Below are positions 58,243 to 64,000 of a stretch of DNA of 64,000 nt, one piece after another. Source of the DNA: CAVVMA01 sp963830715 (lineage in GTDB: Bacteria > Desulfobacterota > Binatia > Binatales > Binataceae); contig CAWHNS010000022.1 in NCBI GenBank assembly GCA_963830715.1, forward strand, positions 62,001 through 126,000, read 5' to 3'. The notes beneath the pieces were generated by a model. That model was not told the origin of the DNA. It searched no databases and saw nothing but the letters and a program-made list of their open reading frames with translations. A program made the translations under genes and the position numbers. Within the stretch, counting starts at the first letter, position 1; the number at the start of each line of letters is the position of its first letter.

Positions 58243-59046
58243 TCAAGGAACTTCTTTGGACGCGGCCGGAACCTTGATCGTTGCGTTCTTTGGGGCGCCG
58301 GTGCGCTTCAGCGTGATCGCGACCGAGTCGCCGGGCTTGAGCTTTGCCACGCTTTGTCCGAAATCCTTGAGTGTCCGGACCGGAGCGCCGCCGACCGCGA
58401 TGACTATGTCGCCGCGCGCGACACTGCCGCGCGCGACCGGAGCCTCCACGCCCGATACCAGTACTCCGCTATGAGGCTGCTCGCCGAGCGCCTCCGCCAA
58501 TTGCGGTGTCAGCTCTTGAACCGTCATTCCCAGGGCTTGTCCGATTTGCGGCAATCCCGGCGGGAGCCGCATCGAAGGCGAGCTCTCGAAAAGCCGGTTC
58601 GAGACGAATATCGGCGCGTTGGTTCCGAGCGCCAGCGCGATCGCGTCGCTCGGGCGGCTGTCGAGGTGATAGCGCCCGCGATCGAGGTCGATGACCGCGT
58701 AGTAGGTCTCCTGACGCATGTCGCCGATCACTACCCGATCGACGTGATTACCGGTCTGCTCGATAGCGCTGCGCAGTAGATCGTGCGTGAGCGGGCGCTC
58801 GGCCTTGATCCCGTGCAACTCGAGCATGATCGCCTGCGCCTCCGCATCGCCGATCATGATCGGCAGCGTGCGCTTGCCGGATTCGTCGGCGAGCAACACG
58901 AAATGCGCGCCGGTCTCGCTGTCGAGTCCGACCGAGGCTACCTCGACCCGGACCTGATCCGAGGCGGTGTCAGAAGCGTGGCTCCATGCGCACGCGACTG
59001 CGGCCGCCGCCAGCAGCAAGCAGGCTGATTTGCGCGCCGCGCCCAT
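58243..59046 (-). CDS. exported bifunctional-nuclease (BFN) domain fused to a PDZ domain
   Basis: A 267-residue protein starting at the ATG at 59046 (AAGGTG upstream). A signal peptide (A-C-L-L-L-A-A-A-A-V-A-C-A-W-S-H-A-S) is followed by a BFN/DUF151 domain. The domain has V-A-S-V-G-L-D, P-I-M-I-G-D-A-E-A-Q-A-I, R-P-L-T-H-D-L-L and S-R-P-S-D-A-I-A-L-A. The last ~90 residues form a PDZ domain (G-S-V-A-R-G-D-I-V-I-A-V-G-G). BFN is usually a lone cytosolic domain; an exported form with a PDZ is unusual. It lies 53 bases downstream of rlmE. Confidence 0.85.
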   Translation of the reverse strand: MGAARKSACLLLAAAAVACAWSHASDTASDQVRVEVASVGLDSETGAHFVLLADESGKRTLPIMIGDAEAQAIMLELHGIKAERPLTHDLLRSAIEQTGNHVDRVVIGDMRQETYYAVIDLDRGRYHLDSRPSDAIALALGTNAPIFVSNRLFESSPSMRLPPGLPQIGQALGMTVQELTPQLAEALGEQPHSGVLVSGVEAPVARGSVARGDIVIAVGGAPVRTLKDFGQSVAKLKPGDSVAITLKRTGAPKNATIKVPAASKEVP

Positions 59047-59099
59047 TAAATTCACCTTAGCCCGCCCAGTCGCCGCCATTCCAGTCTCGATCGCCTCGG

Positions 59100-59702
59100 T
59101 CACTCGCGCGCGGGCTTGAACTCGCGCGCGACCACGTAGAGTTCCGAAGAGCCGGGGCGAGCCGCCTCGGTGCGTGCGACTTGCACCCGCGAAAAGCGGC
59201 GCCTGAACCCGTCGAGGGTCTGATCGAAATCGGCGCCCATGAACAGCTTGGCGACCATCGCTCCGCCCGGCTTGAGGCATCGGTCGGCGAGCCCGAGTGC
59301 GGCCTCGATCAACTCGCGCGATCGCGCCTGGTCGCGCGCCGTGATGCCCGAGAGTTTCGGCGCGAGGTCGCTCGCGACCAGGTCGGCCATCCCGCCGAGC
59401 TTCTCGACGACTGCGATCGCCGTCGCGGGGTCCCGGATATCGCCCGCGATCGTGATCGCGCCCGCCGGCGCGTTGCGACATTCGACCAGGTCCACACCGA
59501 CCAGCCCGCCGCCGGGTCCGGCCGCGCGCGCCAGTATCGCGAGCCATCCTCCGGGCGCGCATCCCAGATCGATGATTCTCGCGCCCGGCCGCGCGAGCCT
59601 GAAGCGACGGATCAACTCCTCGATCTTGAATGCCGCGCGCGATACAAGCCGCTGCTCCCGCGCCTTGCGGTAGAATCGATCCTTAGGTGTGTAAGCCGCC
59701 AT
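59100..59702 (-). CDS. rlmE: 23S rRNA 2'-O-methyltransferase (FtsJ family)
   Basis: A 200-residue SAM-dependent methyltransferase that modifies a uridine of the 23S peptidyl-transferase loop. It begins D-R-F-Y-R-K-A-R-E-Q-R-L-V-S-R-A-A-F-K (catalytic K). The SAM loop I-D-L-G-C-A-P-G-G-W lies near residue 45, and the catalytic D is in V-A-S-D-L-A-P-K near 110. K-L-F-M-G-A-D-F near 150 supplies the second K. Standard length. First gene of a two-gene unit with the BFN-PDZ gene. Confidence 0.95.
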   Translation of the reverse strand: MAAYTPKDRFYRKAREQRLVSRAAFKIEELIRRFRLARPGARIIDLGCAPGGWLAILARAAGPGGGLVGVDLVECRNAPAGAITIAGDIRDPATAIAVVEKLGGMADLVASDLAPKLSGITARDQARSRELIEAALGLADRCLKPGGAMVAKLFMGADFDQTLDGFRRRFSRVQVARTEAARPGSSELYVVAREFKPARE

Positions 59703-59809
59703 CGGGGGTCTTCACCAATCCTGGATAGTCATCGCTACGCGAAACCGTCGAGGAGCGATTGCCCTCGATCGCGCAAAGCCGTTAGTCTTCTTTCTATCGG
59801 CGCGCCGCG

Positions 59810-62002
59810 ATGTCATCTGTTTCGCTTGACGATCTGAATCCGGCTCAACGCGACGCGGTGCTCGCGTCCGGCGGGCCGATTCTTATCCTGGCTGGCGCCG
59901 GCTCCGGCAAAACGCGCACCATAACCTACCGTATCGCCCACCTGATCGCCGAGCGCAAGGCCGAGCCAGGCGAGGTGATGGCGCTGACGTTCACCAACAA
60001 GGCGGCCGGCGAGATGCGCCAGCGGATCGCCGCGTTGCTCGGACCCGGCGCAGGCTTCCCGATCGTCAGCACCTTCCACTCGGCTTGCGCGCGTATTCTG
60101 CGCAGCGAAATCGGCGTGCTGGGTTTCGAGCCCAACTTCACGATTCTCGATGAGGGCGAATCGCTCACCGTGCTCCGCCGCCTGGTCGAAGACGCCGCAG
60201 TAGCGGGCATTGCGACGGTGGAGTTCGCGCGCGCGCGGCTCGAGCAGGCCAAGAACGAGGCGATCTTTCCGGATCAATTCGCCGCCCTGGCGGACAATTA
60301 TAATCAGACCGAGGCTGCGATCGGCGAGCTCTATCGTCTCTACCAGGATCGATTGCGCGCGATGAACGCGCTGGATTTCAGCGATCTGCTGATGCTCACC
60401 TATCGGCTCTTCGAGCGCTCGCCCGAGGCGCTCGAGCGAGGGCAGGCGCGCGCGGCGCATCTGCTGGTCGATGAGTACCAGGACACCAATCGCGTGCAGT
60501 ACCTGATCGCGCGCGCGCTCTCGGCCCGCACCGGCAATCTGTGCGTGGTCGGAGACGAGGATCAATCCATTTACCGATGGCGCGGCGCCGATATCCGCAA
60601 CATCCTCGACTTCGAGCGCGACTTCCCGCGCGTGCAGGTCTTCAAGCTCGAACAGAACTACCGATCGACCAAGACCATCCTGGCCGCCGCCGGCGCGGTG
60701 ATTCGCAATAATCGCGAACGAAAACCCAAGCAACTGTGGACCGAGAACGCGGAGGGTGAGCTGGTGACGCTCTACACCGGGCTCACCGAGCGCGACGAAG
60801 CGGACTACATCGCGCGCGAAATCGGCCGGCTGAGTGCGGGCGATCTTCGCCCGTGCGACATCGTGGTCTTTTACCGCGTCAACGCGCAGTCCCGCGTGAT
60901 CGAGGAAGCCCTGGTCCGGCGCAGGATTCCCTACTACGTCGTCGGCGGCGTCCGCTTTTACGAGCATCGCGAGGTCAAGGACCTGCTCGCCTATCTCAAG
61001 GTAATCGCGAATCCGAAGGACGCCGTCAGCCTGGAGCGGATGATCGGCGCGCCGCCGCGTGGAATCGGAGACAAGACGATCGAGGCGATGGCGGCGTTTG
61101 CGGCGCGCGAGAAAATAAGCCTGTTCGACGCGATGGGCCGGCTCGAAACGGTCTCGGCGGTCGCGCTCAGAATCTCGAAGACCGCAACCGCGCTCGCCTC
61201 CTGGATGCGCGACTTGATCGAGCGGGCCGGCGCGATGCCGGTGCGCGCGATCCTGGACGAGGTGCTGGTCCGATCGGGTTTCCTCGGCCACCTGGAAGGG
61301 CTCGCCGATGGCGCCACGCGCCGCCAGAACGTGCAGGAAATGCTCTCGGCGGCGAGCGCCTTCGACGCCGAGCACGGAACGGGAGGTCTCGGCGAGTTCC
61401 TCGAGTGTATCGCGCTCGTCAGCGACGCCGATCAGATCGTGGAGCAGGGTGGGCGGATTGCGCTGATGACCCTGCATACGTCCAAGGGGCTCGAGTATCC
61501 CGCGGTGTTCATCGCGGGGGTGGAAGAAGGTTTGTTCCCTCACAGCCGCTCGCAGGACAGCGGAGAGGAAATCGAGGAGGAGCGCCGCTTGTGCTACGTC
61601 GGGATGACGCGGGCGCGCCGGTTCCTCTTTCTCACCAACACGGTATCGCGCGAGCTTTACGGCGTGCGCCAGCAATCGCGGCCCTCGCGCTTTCTGGCGG
61701 AGATCGACGCCGCCCTGATTCGCCGGATAGCGCCGGAACGGCCTTCCCTGCTTCGGCAGCCGGCGTCCGACGGGCCGTATATCGATTACGCCGACAGCCA
61801 GATTCCGGAAGATCGGGAAGCAGGTGCCGATGGGGATGGCCTTCAGATCGGCGCCCGCGTCATACATCCGACCTTCGGCCCTGGAATTGTGCGTCGGCGC
61901 GAGGGCCGGGGCGATTCCGCCAAGGCCTGGGTCGATTTCGGCCGCTCTGGCGTGAAACTGCTGGTACTGAAGTTCGCAAGACTGCGCGCAATTGCCCCGT
62001 AA
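59810..62002 (+). CDS. pcrA: ATP-dependent DNA helicase, PcrA/UvrD type
   Basis: A 3'-5' superfamily 1 helicase of 730 residues for repair and replication conflicts. Motif I A-G-A-G-S-G-K-T is near residue 30, T-F-T-N-K-A-A near 60 and the Walker B V-D-E-Y-Q-D-T-N near 220. G-D-E-D-Q-S-I-Y-R-W-R-G-A follows near 245, and motif V L-H-T-S-K-G-L-E-Y-P lies near 560. The last ~45 residues form the Tudor-like C terminus (G-A-R-V-I-H-P-T-F-G-P-G) that binds RNA polymerase in PcrA. Complete. Confidence 0.97.
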   Translation: MSSVSLDDLNPAQRDAVLASGGPILILAGAGSGKTRTITYRIAHLIAERKAEPGEVMALTFTNKAAGEMRQRIAALLGPGAGFPIVSTFHSACARILRSEIGVLGFEPNFTILDEGESLTVLRRLVEDAAVAGIATVEFARARLEQAKNEAIFPDQFAALADNYNQTEAAIGELYRLYQDRLRAMNALDFSDLLMLTYRLFERSPEALERGQARAAHLLVDEYQDTNRVQYLIARALSARTGNLCVVGDEDQSIYRWRGADIRNILDFERDFPRVQVFKLEQNYRSTKTILAAAGAVIRNNRERKPKQLWTENAEGELVTLYTGLTERDEADYIAREIGRLSAGDLRPCDIVVFYRVNAQSRVIEEALVRRRIPYYVVGGVRFYEHREVKDLLAYLKVIANPKDAVSLERMIGAPPRGIGDKTIEAMAAFAAREKISLFDAMGRLETVSAVALRISKTATALASWMRDLIERAGAMPVRAILDEVLVRSGFLGHLEGLADGATRRQNVQEMLSAASAFDAEHGTGGLGEFLECIALVSDADQIVEQGGRIALMTLHTSKGLEYPAVFIAGVEEGLFPHSRSQDSGEEIEEERRLCYVGMTRARRFLFLTNTVSRELYGVRQQSRPSRFLAEIDAALIRRIAPERPSLLRQPASDGPYIDYADSQIPEDREAGADGDGLQIGARVIHPTFGPGIVRRREGRGDSAKAWVDFGRSGVKLLVLKFARLRAIAP

Positions 62003-62102
62003 GGCACCCTGCCGTATCATTTTGGATCAGGTTGGAAGAGGGAATTTGCAGCTCGCTCCGCGCCTCTTTCAGATGTGCTCGCCGCAGCCGGAGAATCGCC
62101 CG

Positions 62103-63152
62103 GTGCTGAGACAATTCCCTGGATGGTTGGCGGCGGTCTGCGCGCTCGTCGCCGTCGCGGCCATGCCTGCGATCTCGTTCGGATGGTCCGAGGATCAATT
62201 CGAGCATCGGCCGCTTTTTGCCTATCCGATGCCGCCCGGGCACGACGGCGTAATCGGAGATCTGACGCCCTACCAGATCCAGAAGGGCGATACGCTACTG
62301 GATGTAGGCCGATTCTATGGCCTGTCGGCCAAAGAAGTCTCCGACGCCAACGATCACCTCGACTGGTGGACGCCGGCGCCCGGCAAGGAGATCACGCTCC
62401 CGACCGAGCACATCCTGCCGGACGGCCCGCGCGCCGGGATCGTACTCAACATCCCGGAGATGCGTCTCTACTACTATTCGCATCCCGGAATGAAAAAACA
62501 CGGCACCAAGGATGGCCTCGCGGCGGCTTCGGATTCCGGCGGAGAGGTGGTCTATACCTTCCCGGTCGGTCTCGGCCGATACGATTGGAAGACACCGATC
62601 GGTGACTTCAAAGTGCGCGGCAAGACCAGGAATCCGACCTGGGTCGTGCCGGAAGACATCTACGAGGAGCATCTCGAACGCGACGGCGAGGCGGACCACG
62701 TGGTCGAGGGCGGCGATCCGGACAATCCGCTCGGACTTTTCCGGATCGAACTCACCCTCAACGAATACGCCCTGCACGGCACCAACAATCCGTGGGGTAT
62801 CGGGATGGAAGTGAGTCACGGATGCATTCGGCTCTATCCCGAAGATATCGAGAGCCTGTTCAAGAAGGTCGCGATCGGCACGCCGGGCCGTTTCGTCTAC
62901 GAGCCGGTCAAGTTCGGATGGCGCGGCGACGCATTGTACGTCGAGGTACACGACGACCTGTATGCCAAGTACCCGGGCGCCTGGAATCACGCGATAGACG
63001 AGGTCAAGCGGCGCGACCTCGGCGATCAGGTCGATTTCCGGAAGCTGGAAAAGGCCGTCGAGGCCAAAAGCGGCGTGCCGACGTTCGTAGGCCTCGGCCC
63101 GCCGCCTGGTTCTCCCCCGGCGGATGAGTCGGTGGACTCCTCGCCTCGATAG
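62103..63152 (+). CDS. L,D-transpeptidase with LysM domain (YkuD family)
   Basis: A periplasmic peptidoglycan cross-linking enzyme of 349 residues. The GTG at 62103 has GGAG nine bases upstream and gives a signal peptide (A-A-V-C-A-L-V-A-V-A-A-M-P-A); the ATG at 62073 is the alternative. A LysM motif lies at residues ~56-100 (Y-Q-I-Q-K-G-D-T-L). The YkuD domain follows from ~120, with the catalytic motif A-L-H-G-T-N-N-P and then E-V-S-H-G-C-I-R-L-Y near residue 240 (S-H-G-C-x-R). It may also attach lipoproteins. Confidence 0.93.
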   Translation: MLRQFPGWLAAVCALVAVAAMPAISFGWSEDQFEHRPLFAYPMPPGHDGVIGDLTPYQIQKGDTLLDVGRFYGLSAKEVSDANDHLDWWTPAPGKEITLPTEHILPDGPRAGIVLNIPEMRLYYYSHPGMKKHGTKDGLAAASDSGGEVVYTFPVGLGRYDWKTPIGDFKVRGKTRNPTWVVPEDIYEEHLERDGEADHVVEGGDPDNPLGLFRIELTLNEYALHGTNNPWGIGMEVSHGCIRLYPEDIESLFKKVAIGTPGRFVYEPVKFGWRGDALYVEVHDDLYAKYPGAWNHAIDEVKRRDLGDQVDFRKLEKAVEAKSGVPTFVGLGPPPGSPPADESVDSSPR

Positions 63153-63179
63153 AGAGGGGGCGAGCGATCGTGTCCTCGT

Positions 63180-64000
63180 CTATCGGGCTGGCGTGCGGGC
63201 CGGGAGGCGGACGGCATGCGAGTGGGGCGCTACGATGCGCAGCACGTATAGCTCCCGATGGCCGAAGTCCGAACGGGCCCGGCCACTTGAAGGTCCGCAC
63301 GATCTCCGTACCCGCGATTGGAGCGGCCGCGATCGTGTACTCGTCCAGCGCCGCCGATGTGATCATCGGGATTCCCCGCTCCAGTTTGTAGGTGTCTTCG
63401 CTTTTGTCCGGATACTGATACAGCTCGGCGCCGTTGAGTGAGTATCCCGCGTCGATCGCCGAGCGCGGCACGCCGGTGCGCTCGATCTCATCGCGCGCCT
63501 CCATCACGGTCGCGAGTCCCCGCTGATAGTCGTACACGCCGCCGAGCGAGAGATAGCCCATGACCGCGGTCATCGCGATCGCGGCCGGCATCGCACGCGA
63601 TCGCGATCGTTGCGGGACCAGTGCGAGCGCGAGCGCGGAGATCGGGACCAGGACCATGTAATAGCGATCGTTGAAGAGCCACAGCGGAATCGTGCCGGCC
63701 CAGTAGCACGCGCCAGTCAGCAATACCGCCGCGCTGGCGCGATTCAGTCTCGCGTACACCTTCGGCGCGGCGACCACGATGCCAGCCGCACCGACGCTGC
63801 CGAGGGCGACCGCGATCCATTGTCCTGCGCCTTCCCATCGGAAATGGTTCGGCAGACCGTGCAGCAGCAATGCGTTGTCCCATCCACCGAAGCAGCTCAA
63901 TTCGGGTGTCGCGGGCGGTTTCGGATCGAGCCGAACCAGTACCCAGGTGAGCGCGAAGATACCCGCGGCGATCGCCGCCGCCCGCCGCAGTCCCGCCTCG
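63180..64000 (-). pseudogene. C-terminal part of a membrane glycosyltransferase, frameshift near its end (continues past window)
   Basis: The minus strand is open from the window edge. It holds several hydrophobic helices (I-A-V-A-L-G-S-V-G-A-A-G-I-V-V, Y-M-V-L-V-P-I-S-A-L-A-L-A-L-V) and then a soluble tail. The N terminus lies beyond 64000. Near 63265 one extra base shifts the frame; the expected end then reads H-R-E-L-Y-V-L-R-I-V-A-P-H-S and stops at 63180. If the shift is ignored, the frame runs on to 63004 inside the transpeptidase gene. It resembles GT39-type glycosyltransferases. Partial, so the function is open. Confidence 0.65.

Noticed and set aside
59813..62020. Long minus-strand frame opposite the helicase gene
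   Set aside because: An artefact of GC-rich codon use; the plus strand carries all helicase motifs.

Overview
The window is GC-rich, densely coded DNA from a Gram-negative bacterium. A lipid A aminoarabinose (arn) cluster, several lipoproteins, a LolB-like protein and a periplasmic L,D-transpeptidase point to a diderm cell. A DUF6178 protein, a secreted Pro/Thr-linker protein and a delta-like 16S sequence suggest a lineage near the old Deltaproteobacteria, for example Candidatus Binatota. That placement is inference. The exact taxon cannot be fixed without a 16S comparison.

Layout. 1-3.3 kb: end of nicotinate phosphoribosyltransferase, a secreted protein, DAHP synthase. 3.5-9.4 kb: a complete rRNA operon (promoter, boxA-like leaders, 16S, tRNA-Ile, tRNA-Ala, 23S, 5S, terminator) with a palindromic repeat in the 23S-5S spacer. 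9.4-11.5 kb: two DGPF/YCII proteins and their ECF42 sigma factor, behind a matching ECF42-type promoter. 12-13.5 kb: a broken toxin-antitoxin locus and a zinc-ribbon protein. 13.6-18.2 kb: arginine N-succinyltransferase-like, M20 deacylase, Mug glycosylase and class III aminotransferase. 18.3-23.5 kb: the conserved SpoVR/YeaH/PrkA stress module, interrupted by a dead DUF559 gene. 23.8-30 kb: MBL hydrolase, membrane proteins, two membrane glycosyltransferases and an APC permease. 30.2-36.9 kb: TPR lipoprotein, LolB-like lipoprotein, and a peptide ABC transporter (binding protein plus two permeases, no ATPase). 36.9-43.6 kb: VOC protein, enoyl-CoA hydratase, GalT-like protein, the serine pathway pair (class V aminotransferase and serA) behind a possible attenuator, and purA.

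43.4-47.6 kb is the most interesting stretch. It is a small island between two diverged copies of the purA 3' end. It carries a PD-(D/E)XK nuclease-like gene, a membrane-anchored beta-rich protein and a DUF4209 HEPN-type protein, all on one strand, plus a cut-off XRE regulator at the left junction. This is a candidate defence cassette. 47.6-54.6 kb: serine hydrolase and the arn genes (arnD, arnA split in two, arnC, arnT; no arnB). 54.6-64 kb: thiD, DUF6178, an intact vapBC with its operator, a bifunctional-nuclease/PDZ protein, rlmE, a PcrA/UvrD helicase, an L,D-transpeptidase and a partial membrane glycosyltransferase.

Caution: about a dozen otherwise well conserved genes carry a single frameshift or stop, several of them at short homopolymers. 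This could be real decay or indel error in the assembly. Both readings are kept open in the entries below.
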